Shown piece after piece: positions 37,455 to 49,000 of a DNA stretch of 64,000 bases (within the stretch, counting starts at the first letter, position 1; each line of letters begins with the position of its first letter). The DNA lies in assembly GCF_021018805.1 (NCBI RefSeq), contig NC_086256.1, forward strand, positions 9,180,032-9,244,031, read 5' to 3'. The notes under the pieces are model-generated. The model worked only from the letters and a program-made list of their open reading frames with translations, was not told the origin of the DNA and ran no database searches. The translations under genes and the position numbers were made by a program. This DNA is from Prinia subflava (lineage: Eukaryota; Chordata; Aves; Passeriformes; Cisticolidae).

Positions 37455-37801
37455 TATTTTGCATCAGTTTGCCAATTCTAATTGTCTTTCTTATGTAAGG
37501 AGAGCTTTCCTCTAAGGGACCTGCAACTTTGGGGGTTTAGTAGCACTGGGGATAAACAGTTTCTTCTCCCACTCTATTTTTCCACTTGGCAAACATTGCT
37601 GTAGTGCTCAGACTGCAGGAGCTGAACTCTTCCTTTAAGAAGGGAGAGGGAGAACAATGCTGAGATGACAGTCCATGTTTGGGGATTTTTTTTTAAGAAA
37701 ATAATTCAAAATTATCTTCTACTAAAGCAGTTTGCTTTTTTTTCCGCTTCATACAAAATGGTGAAGCTCGACCGGTCGGTGTCACTTGTTCCTAGTGCAA
37801 T

Positions 37802-39353
37802 GCTGCTGTTTATGTTCACAACGTGGCAAGGGAATGTCTGAATCCAAAGCTGTTTTCATTGAAATCTTTTTTAAAAATTCATGAAAACATTTCTATTAGA
37901 TTAAAAAGAATTTTACAAACAACTCAGTTGTGGCCTAAGCTATTTTAGTGTCTGGTGTAAGTTCAGCTTGTGCACAAAGGTTTTGGATTTTAAGTGCTGT
38001 GGGGTTGTGCAGTGTTTGCAGGGGGGTTGGACGGAGTCACACTAAGCCTGGTCTTGCTGACCTGAGGGCCTTTGTCCCAAGGTTGTGCCTGTGTGTTCTT
38101 AATCCACTCCTGGCCAGGCAGAGAGGACAGAGCTGTAAGACAGTGGTAATGTTTAGCCCTGAATCTTTGCATCTGGATTCGAGGGTGCGTGCTCAGCTTT
38201 ATCAGGTGTAACTGTGCTACCCGTGCCTCCAGCTCTGTGCTGAACCCCAGAGGAGAGGGGCAGTGCAGCATTTCTTATCCCTGTGCTCTGCAAGCCAGGG
38301 CCCAGGGGCTGAGGCTGCCTGGGGGTGCTTGGGCAAGTGCTGGGGCTCCTGTATGACTTTGCATAAATCATCTTGTTCCTTTTGAATATTCAAACACTGC
38401 TTGGACTTCCTGCATCCATTTAAACCAAGTTTTGCAGATCTGTGTGTACTGATCTCATGAAATGGGGTAGATTTAAAAGCCCTTTCACCTCAGATCCATG
38501 CTGGCAGCTACTGGGAATGGGGGAATTAGATGGCTGAGCACTCTGGAGTGGGACTGGCCTGCCTTGGGACAGCCCAGTCCCAAGGAGCTCCTTGTGCTTC
38601 GTACCAGATGTGCCCCAACCCTCTGTGGGCTGTGTGGGGTTTAAACATCGACGAAACTTTGGAAGTGGCACTGGCAGCCCCTGGGTGAGGCAGTGGGGCA
38701 AGTCCCCATCCATCAAATGGCAGCATTTTCCTGAGCAGATCATGAGTCTGTGACGGGTACCACTGGCAGTGAGGTGAGGGGAAAAGCCTGTAGGGCCTTG
38801 GCAAGCAGAGCTGAGGTGGGTGCAAGGATGGAATGCAGGGAGCCTTTTTGGGAATAAGGGCAGGGCCTGGACACCTGTGGCAAGGAAGGGCAGAAGGAGC
38901 TGTTTCACCTCTGTGGGGAGGTTCCCCCTTAGCTTAAAGTCAGCTAAGGAGCAGCTAAGTGGGAACTGCTGCAAGGTGGGCAAGGGGCACTCCTGTACAG
39001 CCCCAGGGCCGGCACGGCTATCAGCGAGCACTTTGTAACCTTGGAGGGGCACAGGGCAGCAGGGCCACCCTCATTTTGTTTTCTGTGGATTGCCCAGGTG
39101 GCTCAGTGACATTTTTTCCCCATTCCAGTGCCCGTGGTAAACAGTGGGAATGTCCAGGGCTGGAGGTGCGGCCCTCTGTGCCCAGCCCAGCGCCCAGCAT
39201 AGCAACAGTGGCTTCAAACACTGCAGCCACTGCTGCCAGTGGGTCTGTGCTCACCTCCAGCCCATCCTGGGTGCCAGCCCCGTGGGGCACCCCCTCTGGC
39301 AGTCAGGGTGGCCCCCGAGTAATTCACCCACTCTGCTTTCTAGGGTGTAGGAC
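37802..39353. other. GPBP1L1-CCDC17 intergenic region
   Basis: About 1.5 kb between tandem plus-strand genes, becoming GC-rich toward CCDC17. Minus-strand frames of up to 210 codons near 38420-39052 have low-complexity, GC-driven composition and no recognisable domain. A forkhead motif and an RFX half-site near 39137-39206 are listed separately. Confidence 0.55.
39137..39206 (+). promoter_or_regulatory. Forkhead motif plus RFX half-site upstream of CCDC17
   Basis: GTAAACA (39137-39143) is the core forkhead element, and CATAGCAAC (39198-39206) contains the RGYAAC half-site of the RFX X-box. They lie 148-217 bp upstream of the CCDC17 ATG, where a promoter would be expected. Forkhead (FOXJ1) and RFX factors drive motile-cilia genes. 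Both motifs are short and could be chance. Confidence 0.35.
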
Positions 39354-41843
39354 ATGGGGGTCTTCCTCTGTCCCCGCTGCCGCTTGGCGTTCAGATCCCG
39401 ACCGCTGCTGCAGGTGCACCTGGAGAAGCTGTGCCTCGGGCCCGCGGCACCCAGCAGCTCCTGCCTCCGTGGGGAGAACCCTCTGCCTGTGGAGGGAGCA
39501 CAGGGCACGGCAAGGAACCCACAGGACATCTCGGTAGTGTGGAGCTGGGTCTGGCACAGAATGGGGATGGGAAGGAGGGACAGGGACAGCGACAGGGGCA
39601 GGTGCTGGGCTGGGAAGTGGGACATCACATCCTGGATGTGGGATAGGCCTCCATCCTCCCATCCCTGCACCACACAGGCAGCCCTTGGTGCTTTTTTTGC
39701 CAAAACCAGAAAAGTATTTTATTAAGTGGGGAGGGACTGGGGGAGAGGGTGGGGGTGTCAACCTTTTCTTCCCTTTGTGTCTGCGAGGTCGGGATGTCCA
39801 CAAATACGGACAATGCTGAGCCACGCCATCACTTTGTGCTCCGTGGGGTCCCACCAGCAGTGCGGGGACAGCGGGGACCAGGGCGGGCGCGTGGAGCTCC
39901 CCTGGGGGATGTGCTCACCCCCCGTGAGAGGGCCCTGCTCCGCACGGCCGACCCCCCCTCTGGGAGGCTGCAGGTGGAGGTACGGTGAATCCCGAGCGCC
40001 AGGGCGGGCATCGGCAGCCCTGCAGCTCCCCAGGACGGGGCTCCAGCTCCTGCTTCCCGGTGAACCCCGTGTGCCGCAGGGAGAGCCCCCCGGGCAGCCG
40101 CTCCCCCTGCAGGGGCACCGGCAGCCGCCGCAGGAGCTGCTGGAAGCCCACGAACGCCAGGTGGCCGAGATCCGGGCCAGGACCCAGCAGCTGGAGCGGC
40201 AGAGAGAGGGTAGGCGCTGGCAGTGATTTTGGGGCGCTGGGGAGGCACGTGTGGGATTAGTAACCCCCGAGAGTGGGGCTGTGGGGGCTCTGCTGAGCCC
40301 CCGGCCCCTCACTGTCCCTCAGCGCTGTGCCGGCGGCTGGCGACACTGCGGGCCGGGGCACCTCCGGGCCCCCAGCCCGAGCGGGGGCAGCCAGGGCCGA
40401 GCCAAGGCCCGCGGGACCAGGCCGGACAGGTCCGAACGGCAGAGCACAGGTGCGCCCTGGCCTGAGGGGTCCCAGCACAGAGCCCTGGCCCTGTGGGGTG
40501 CTCTCCATCAAGGCACCCGCTGCCTCCCTCACGCCCCGTTTGCCCATCTCCTCCCCAGGGCCGCCCTCCGCCTCGACACCCTCCTGCCGCCCGCGGGGCC
40601 CCTCACGGCCGAGGCCAGGTGAGGGAGGGTCTGTGGCGATGGCGGCTCGGAGCGGAGCCGATGGCGATGGCTGACCCGGGCTCCGGCAGGGCACTGCGGC
40701 TGTCCTACCTGCGCGCCGGGGGACACGACCCCGCCATCCTGGAGCAGCTTCTCCACCTCCAGCTGGAGGCCACGGCGCTGGAGAGAGGAACCGCGGGGCC
40801 GCGCGGGGGCGGGCGGATGGGTGAGCGCCAGCACCCGGCCCAGCCCTGTCCCCACACAGGGACCGTGGCCCCACAGCCGCACCTGAGGCACCCCCGGCTG
40901 TGCCCGCAGAGCCCGCCGGCACTGGCACACGCGGTCTGGATGAGGCACTGCTGGCCGTGGAGATGGAGAACCGGCGTCTGGAAGACGAGCTGTTGGCGCT
41001 GAAGGTCAGAAGGGAGAGGAGAGCAGACGCTGGTAGGCGATGGGTCCCTCATCTGCGCCCCACAGCCCTCGGCTGCCTCTGTGGTTGCAGCATCAGAGCC
41101 CTGGGCTGGACACAGCTCCTGGAAATATTGTGTGGCTTCTGCAGGTGGAGGGGGGCTGCAGGTCGGTGCGGGCTCTCTGCAGTGAGCAGGGAGAGTCCCA
41201 GGCCCCTGGGGCCCTGAACATGGGCCTGCTGAGGAGCCAGGGAAATGGCTGCTGTGACCAAACCCCACAGTGACCAAACCCTGCTGCCCAGGCTCGCGGG
41301 CAGCCCAGCGGCACACGGAGGAACTGGCCCGGCTGCAGGCAGAGGTGGGAATGCTGCGATGCCACGCAGAGCAGACGAGGCCATGGCTGCGGCCCCCGGT
41401 CTTCCCACGCCCCATAGCCCCCCCACTGCCACCAGCCCTGGCTGTGCCAGAACTTCTCATGGTAAGAGCCTCAGCCCAGGGCGATTCCCAGCTCTCCAAG
41501 GAGGGGAGAGGGGAGTTGGGATTGGGCTGCCAGCTAGGATGGGATGATGGAACAGCTCCCTTTGCTGTACTTGGGGATAGAGCCACTGGGGCAGGAGATG
41601 AGCCCCCAGCAGTGCTGGACCAGGGGTGTGATTTGCTCTGCACACCCAGTGGCACCCTGCCAGGATCCTACTCCCCTTGACATCACTTTTTTCCTTTCCC
41701 AGGAGCCCCCCAGACCAGCACTGGGGCCTGGCAGGCGCACAGCCCCTGTGCCCCCTGGACTCCCCCTCACCCCCTTTGTGGCCCTGGAGGACCCTCCTCC
41801 TGTCCAGGAGCCCCCAGCACAGGCCAGGGCTCCCCGAAGGTGA
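39354..41843 (+). CDS. CCDC17: Coiled-coil domain-containing protein 17
   Basis: Coding join: 39354-39533, 39788-39979, 40080-40209, 40323-40449, 40559-40618, 40690-40820, 40910-41032, 41292-41461, 41703-41843, giving 1254 nt and 417 residues. Phases agree throughout. Exon 1 encodes a C2HC zinc finger, C6-X2-C9-X12-H22-X4-C27 (CPRCRLAF...HLEKLC), as in the mammalian N-terminus. Exon 3 (LLEAHERQVAEIRARTQQLE), exon 7 (LDEALLAVEMENRRLEDELL) and exon 8 (TEELARLQAEVGMLRCHAEQ) are coiled coil; exon 6 has LRLSYLRAGGHDPAILEQ. The last exon is Pro-rich and reaches TGA at 41841. Human CCDC17 is about 622 residues, so roughly 200 C-terminal residues have no counterpart. The final codons (CCGAAG|gtgagc) could instead be a donor, but no further exon is recognisable before the NASP 3' end. 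Introns are only 72-260 nt and exons are GC-rich. Acceptor 39786-39787 (tgcgag) and donor 39534 (TCG|gtagtg) are the weakest junctions. The molecular function is unknown. Confidence 0.82.
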
Positions 41844-42946
41844 GCCAGCAATAGGCCACGGCCCCACTGGACTGCCCTGCCACTCCCTCCACCACCCTCA
41901 GTGGCAAACAGGGGCTTCAGTAACAGTAAGGGTGATGAAGGGATGGCAAACCCTTGTTCAAGCTGCAGAGATGGGTGTAGGGAGCAGTTGTGTAGTTGGT
42001 ACCAGGATCCCACAGCGCTGGGGTGGGTGGAAGTGCATGGGATCACTGCTGGGACCAAAGAGGCTCTGGGCATTTCAGCAGGAAAAGGACAGGCAAACCC
42101 CCAAGCCAGCAGCAAACTGAGTTACACAGCTCAACCTCCACCTCAGGATGGAGCCCACAGCCAGAAGAGTGGTTCAACCACTCCTGCTCACAACGGTGCT
42201 TTGGGGACAAGCAGAGTGCACAGAGGCACAAAAAATTCCTTGCCTTCAGGCATATCCCCACAGCCAGCCCTCTGTAGGAAAACCTAACTTACGGCATGCA
42301 CAGCTCAGCCCTGGGAACCAGCAAAAGCCACAGCCAGCTTTCCAAAACCCTATGCTACATATTTAATAAAAGGCTTCAGCTCATTGCTCTTCACTTCCTG
42401 GCCTTTTTTACACACACACATCCCCAGGGCAGGGTCCCAGCCCCACCTGGGCACTCAAGCTGGCTCAGGAGACAGCCCTGCCTCTGCCTTGAACCATCAG
42501 CACCTGCTCCTGCATCCCCTCCTGGGTGCAAAGTGGAGGTCGACCAGGATGGTACAAAGCTCTTTCTTTATCAGCCTTTCCCACCGTCTTCAAACTGCTC
42601 AAAGCTGAGGGAGGCACTATCAGAACCCACTTCAGGCTCAGCCTCGAATGAACAAAACACAGCCGCAGCTGTGACGAGGCCCCAGCAGAAGAAGGAAAAT
42701 CAGATCCCTGGACAAGACAGTGAAGTTCAGCCAATGCTCTCCTTCCCTGCAGCAGCCAGACCTGCCCATCCAACACTCTGCTCCTGCCTTAGGGAGGCAG
42801 ATGTGGGTGGAAATGCTGCAGCTAAAGGGAGCATAAGCCCAGCAGTGGGCCAGAGCTGAGATCTGCAGCCCAGGGGGACAGGCAGGAACAGAGGCTGGAA
42901 CCTGTCACAGAAGGAAGGTCAAGACAGGGACTGTTTGCTTACAATC
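41844..42946. other. CCDC17/NASP convergent 3' region
   Basis: About 1.1 kb between the two stop codons. It holds the CCDC17 3'UTR with a poly(A) signal at 42365, about 580 bp with no assigned feature, and the end of the NASP transcript. No further CCDC17 exon was recognised here, although several GC-driven frames are open. Confidence 0.55.
42365..42370 (+). terminator. CCDC17: Poly(A) signal for CCDC17
   Basis: AATAAA in 'catatttaataaaaggctt', 522 nt past the CCDC17 TGA. It is the first canonical hexamer after the stop. Confidence 0.55.
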
Positions 42947-42952
42947 TTTATT
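42947..42952 (-). terminator. NASP: Poly(A) signal for NASP
   Basis: TTTATT on the plus strand is AATAAA on the minus strand, about 100 nt past the NASP stop, giving a short 3'UTR. Confidence 0.7.
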
Positions 42953-43049
42953 GAAGTCATACAAAAGTTGCCAAAAAGTGAAAAAATACACTATATACAA
43001 AACCATTTTCCTTGTAAGGAGAGGAGTGTCCAAGGTTAAAGAAACATTA

Positions 43050-46000
43050 TCATACTGTGCTTTCAACTGCAGCCCCTGATCCTGCTTGTGGCCTTTTCTC
43101 TGTCTAAAAGAGAAGATAAGGGTTTGTTTTTAAAAGACAAGACAGTCTTAGAGCACCAATTCATGCAGCAGCCCAAGGGTTCTGTACTTTGAAGACTTAA
43201 CTATGTGAGCTTTGCCAGTGTCCAGAGCCCAACATGACCCTTACACCACTGACAGTGACAAGTGCAGCCCAGGGGTAAGGAATAAAACCCAGGAAACATT
43301 AGAAGTTGGGGGAAAACCCTGTGCTGGAGTTGAGCCTAGCAAAAAAACACCCAGAACTGTCTCTGTCCCACCCCACAGGTGAGAAGGCTCCAGGGCTGGA
43401 TCTGTCCAGCCCACACAGGATCAGCACCACAGCACAACATGCATCCTGCAATATTCATCTCATCTGGGAAACCTTGTGAAGGACAGCAGGCAATAAAACC
43501 AGGACATCTACCAGGCACAGAACCTTCCCTGAACAGAGAGGGGGGGAAATAAAATAAGAAGTACGGCCCAGACGCCTGGCTCAGCTGCCCACCTCCTCTT
43601 CCATTTTTTCCACAACCTCATTTCCACTGGGGACTGGTTCCCCACCACCACCATTGACAGCCGGTTCTGGTTTAGATTTCTTGGCTTCATTGTCTCCCTG
43701 ATGAGTCTCCTCCTCTGGTTTCCTCTGAAGACAAAATTGTTTATAATCTCCACTAAGTACAAATCAAAGTTTAAATCTTTTTAAGAAGTTTAGCATTAGA
43801 TGCCACTGCACACCATGTACCCAACCCCTGTTTGCCAGGCTCAGGACAGACTCCCCAGTGCTGGGGTTTAACAGAGCTGTGAGACTGACACCGAACTCTC
43901 GACCACAGTGACACTTTGGGTGCCAAGATCTCCAGAGCTGAGTTATCTTTAGTTACAGTCTGGCAAGGAAAGGTGCAACCACTGAGCCTGTAACAGTTCC
44001 AGGCTAGATTTAGGGCATTTACAACATTTGAAATCACTGCAGGCACACCACAACTGACAGGCCAATGGGACAGAGGCAACACAAAAACTGAGAGTATCCC
44101 CTGTAAGATCTTCATTTTTATCAGCAAACACTTCCAGAGAACACATAACACTTAAAGAAACCAAGTTCTCAATATCTGACCTCTTCTATGAGGCAGTTTA
44201 TCATTACCACCAGTGTGGCTTTACTATTTATTAAGTCCAAGTCCCAATTTCCTTTTAAAAGAAGGGAACCTAGGACAGCCTGGTTGCTTGCCATTTCCTT
44301 GGGATCTGCAGGTGACCCTGCTGCTCTTAGGGGCCCCTCAGCAGAGGAAGCTCCTGTTCAGGGAACACCTGCAGAAGCCACACAACTGGCTCCTATTTCA
44401 CCAGTGTGGGTCAGGGTGCTGAACCACCAAGAATGGTCTCCCTGAGGCCAGATAGTTCCCAGACTGACTGGTTCCCAGTGGAAAGGAGTTTCATACACTA
44501 CTGGTTTTACTTTTGGACTGTTTTCCCATTATACAACTAAGTTAAGAAAAAATGCTTTTAAGACAAATCCAATTACACAGAGCAAGCCAATGGTACTTCA
44601 ACAAACTGCTTGTTTAACAACTCATTTCTGGGCTCACCTTTTTCCTGACTAGATGAGAGATGTCTGTTACACACTGAGATGCACCATCACCTGCTTTCCT
44701 TACTGGAATCTGTTACAAGACAGACATTGACACATTAGCAAGAGCAATCAGTAATCCTTAGAGCAGACGAGAATTGACAACATTCATTTTAGACTAACTT
44801 ACTGTGGACACAGAACCACTGTCTTCACTTTGTGCAAAGCCAGATGTAGTTCCAACCTTAAGAAAAACAGAAAAAACAGATTGTGGCAGACAGTACACGT
44901 GAACTTAGTGAGATACAGAAAGCCCAAGTCCTTCACATCCCAACACTGGATTCTGCACAAGACAGAGGCAATGTGCCCCCCACATTTGCCTGACCCATCA
45001 TTTCCAGCCTTGACACATTAAATGCCACAGAAACCTATCAAGTTCCTGTTTAGTTTGGAACAATTAGCATCAGGCCTGTTCATAAATATCATCTTTAGAT
45101 GCCAGCTGCTTCAGTTTCCTTCTCACTACCACAGCCTGGTAACACCTGTGAGCAACCACCAGCCCCCGATCCAGTCTGAGCTCCTCCCTTGACTGATTTA
45201 TTCTGAGTTCCACTGGAAGAAGAGTTGTGTCAAAAGGAAACCACAGGACACACTCACCAGAGTTGCTTTCAGTCCTAGCTCAGCTACTTTTGCACTCTTC
45301 TGTGACTCCTTTGAATCTTCTATCTTCTCTTTAATCTCAGGAAGCAGTCCCTTCAGTTCTTCTATCTCCTTCTCATCCTCGGGGGACCCAGTGTCCGCTT
45401 TCTTTATCCGCTCAGTCAGAATTGCTGGGGTGAAACAGTTATCAGGGCAAAACACCTTGAGACAAAGTAACTGTCCAGATACCAACATCCAGAGGCAACT
45501 ATCCCCTAACAAACACTTCCAACAATTCTGCCCCAGCATAGTCTGTCACCTCTTTCAGATATAACATGGCAAAGCAGAGAATGAGCACGCCTCACTACTT
45601 TGCCTTGTGAAAGCAGCTTCAGAATTGCACGTACCCAGCCTCTTGTCTATGACCTCCATGGACTTCCCAAACTGCAGCACGGCCTCGTCGAAGTCGCTGT
45701 TGTAGTGGTAGGCCAGGGCGAGCTGGTAGTGGCTCTCGGCCAGCAGCCGGTCGTGAGCCTCCAGGTACTTCTGCTGCAGCGCCAGGCAGGCCTGGAACTC
45801 CTCGATGGCCTGCGTGTAGTTTTCTACAGGAGAAAGGCCCAAGGTCTTCTCAAACCTCAGTAATTATCCACAGCAGCAAGTTCTAAACCCTGGTTTGGTT
45901 ACTCCGAGTTTAGTTACACATTAGACAGTTTGCAAACAGAACCAACACTGAACACAGCAGTGCTGGGCTGCTTTCAGACCATCAGGGGACAACTCTGCCT

Positions 46001-49000
46001 CCCCTGAGAGATTGTCCAGGCCAGCTCCTCTGGTTCTCTCACAAGTGCTTTGTCTCACTGCAGCACAGAAAACTGGGCAGCCAAGTCAAAGCAGGCACCA
46101 AATGCTGCTGCTTTTCCTGCTACCAGGAACTGAATGTAACTGGTCACAGCTGAAACGCGGATCTGGAGCCAAGGACAGTGCCACCCTCCTGCCAGGCTCC
46201 CCAGATGTGCTCTATGACATAAGACACAACCCTTGTTCATAGCCCTGGCCCAGAAACCTGTTGGATTATTTCCAGTGCCTGCCCCAGAGAAAGCATATGT
46301 TTGGATTTGGATTTAACAAAATTAAAACACATTTTTAAATTAAAGGCAAGCGACACATTACAAGGCACAAACCTGGGACTTGCTTCTCACTCCTTTTTTC
46401 AGAGTCTTTCCTGACTATAACCTAGGATTTTGGAAGGCTGAGAGTCAACTATTTTTCATGACAATTTCGCTAAGTCTCCTAAGTTCGTAAGCAAGGTTTG
46501 GTCACTTCAGAAAGCAGAACACAAGGCTGGTTTTGACCTGGCAACACATTGCTTCTTACTCAAACTTTCTTTTCTACTGCTCTGCAAAAGCATAGACTAT
46601 CCTATTTAAGGCATCAACCATTACTTCTAAAGCTTCTCAGATGGCTGCAACTATCATGATCAGTCAGATTTGTTCTCATCCTGACTGCTTTAACTCACAT
46701 CTGCTCATTTTAAAGTACAAAACCCAGTGACAGAAAGTAGAACCAAACACTTTGCACATGAGAATTAACATTACTTACCAGATTCAATGCTAACTTCTCC
46801 TAACTTCAGATGAGCTTGAGCTGCATGGAGCTGAGCTTCTTTTGTTTCTTGTCTACAGCAAGAAAAAAATGAATTTCAAATCCTGATCAGAGGATGCCAC
46901 ATTCTCTAACTGGCTATGCCACCATCCAATTTACACTGAGTTTCTGTGGCATATACCCAAATTAGAACTTTAGTCTTTACCTCTTGTAAATGACTTTTGC
47001 TAACTCCAGCATGTCCCAGGCTAGCTCAAGATTGCCAATTTCATCCTCCTCACTTTCCTGTAAAGACCAGAAGTGCATAACAGATTAAGTGACTTGGTCA
47101 CAGATCACATCAAACACTACCACTAAATTCCCAACCAGTGTTATCAAAGAATCAGTTTCTGCAAGATGTAAGCATTTCAGCACTAGAAGAAAAAAAAATG
47201 CAGAAGAGGTTATTGCACCAACCAAGACTTTGCCCAGAGTAAAGATTTTTCAATGGAACATGAACTCCCATTGTTCTGTGATATGCTTTAATTTTTTCCT
47301 GAAATGACAGGGCACCAAGCACCAGGATTATTCCAAGAGCAAGATCTTGGTTAAGGTTCTCTTTAGATGAACCAAATAAAGCTGATGGTCCAGGTTTATA
47401 ATGAGCCTTTGAGCTTTGTTAGAATAGTCTGAGAAAGGGACACAGTTATCTGCATGCTTAGTGCCACTCTACAAGGCTGCAGATTTTTCCAGGTGTTTTG
47501 ACTGCTACATTAATGTACATCCCAGGTTTGAGGAACATCACACTTTTTAAACAATTCCCCTCCTAATCACAGCTTACTGGACCAGGAAACTTCAACATGC
47601 ACAGTAAAACAAGCAGACAAGCTGAGAATTAACTGTTCCAAGTAACTCCAGTGACAGGCTGGTACAGTTCTCCCTGCCTCCCCGGCAGCACCAAGCCACT
47701 CGTGTCAGACCTCAGCAGCCTCACCTTGTCCTCCACTGTCAATTCATTCTCCTTATCATCTTCAGCCTTATCGTTTTCTTTATCTTCTTCTTCAGATTCT
47801 TCTGTTTCTAGAAGGCAAGTAGGTGCATGAGGACACTTCTTGTTACTGTGCTTGCTCGACACGGAATCTGGCAGAATATGTTAAATCCAACCCTCATCCT
47901 TCCAGTGACAGGTTAGAGGTGTGATGTAAGAGCAGATACATTAAAGTCTCAGCATCAGCAGCCATCTTGCTGAAACAGTTCAGCACAGTAAAGCAGTCCA
48001 CAAGTTCAACTTTTCACTATCTACAACAGAAACTTGCATAGAATTTAGTTCTCACAAATCTGTTTTCAGCTCTCACTGAAGCCACAAGATCCTGAGCAGC
48101 CCTAGAGGCACTAGCAGGCTGCTGAACTTCATGTGACAGAAAGCGTTTTCAGCAAGATAGCTGCCAAGCTGCACACAAATTAGTTTTGTTTCTGAGTTCA
48201 TGATCCTCATGTCAGGCATTTAAGTGTTAACATTAATGAACTTCCTCTTGTGTAGTACTAATTTGACTTTTGACACTATGTAGGAGCATCACATCATTTG
48301 TTCTTTCAGCATAAGACGTTTTTGGAAAACGTGCAGTGGCCAATAACTTCAGAGACCTGGCTGATCTGCAGGCTATAGTCACACACTTAATTCCTGTATC
48401 ACAACCTCTGGCTAATTCCAGAACAGGAGCTTGACTGTGGGGGGGACTAGAGAGCCTGTGAACTCACTGGTTTAACTCCCAGCACACACCCACCACTGAG
48501 AGGGCCAAACCTGTAAACAGGAAGATACCTTGTATAAAGGTAGAACTGAAGAGATGTCAGGATACTAAGACTTAAGTAGTGGGAACAGTTTGGAATGACA
48601 CAGCACCAGACCAAATGTTCCAGAGGGTCCTCACACTCCCAGACTTGAGGCAAAAAGCAGCAGTATGTGTGCATAAGCGTGGAGGGTGAGGAGCAGGTAA
48701 CTACAATTAGTTTATTTTCAGTCATCCTCTCGCCACACAGACACCCTGTTAGGCCACTGCTCCACCACTGAATGCTCACTATGCTTAGCAGCACAAATCC
48801 TTCCAGGGTCCAGAACTGTTTCATCTGAACATTTGCCACTCCTGAAGTAAGGCACTGCTTGTCAAGATGAGTTACTGACAGGCAAAGTTGCAATTACAGT
48901 TCATCAATTAACTTGTGCAATAGAAGGCACTGAGGCCACAGAGTACTGCTGCAGCAAAGGGTGCAAGCCTTACTCAACAGAGCCCTGGGAACAGCTATAA

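Larger units (their letters stand above)
36692..37800 (+). other. GPBP1L1: GPBP1L1 long 3'UTR candidate
   Basis: The sequence is AT-rich with isolated CpG-containing islets that stand out: 37040-37080 (tgccgccgcattgcccagcg and following), 37173-37210, and 37766-37785 (gctcgaccggtcggtgtcac). A further AATAAA lies at 37449-37454. GTGCAAT at 37795-37801 is a 7-mer complementary to the miR-25/32/92 seed. CpG retention outside a CpG island suggests selective constraint, which is typical of conserved 3'UTR blocks. Confidence 0.45.

Noticed and set aside
38420..39052. 210-codon minus-strand frame upstream of CCDC17
   Set aside because: No recognisable domain, no splice context and composition typical of GC-rich intergenic DNA.
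40257..41655. Minus-strand frames of 223 and 316 codons across CCDC17
   Set aside because: They are antisense to well-supported CCDC17 exons and have no family resemblance.
43581..43592. Read-through of NASP exon 14 into EVGS-stop
   Set aside because: The GAG|gtgggc donor and the next exon (43103-43050) restore the conserved C-terminus GAAVESTV, so splicing is preferred; the read-through stop is fortuitous.
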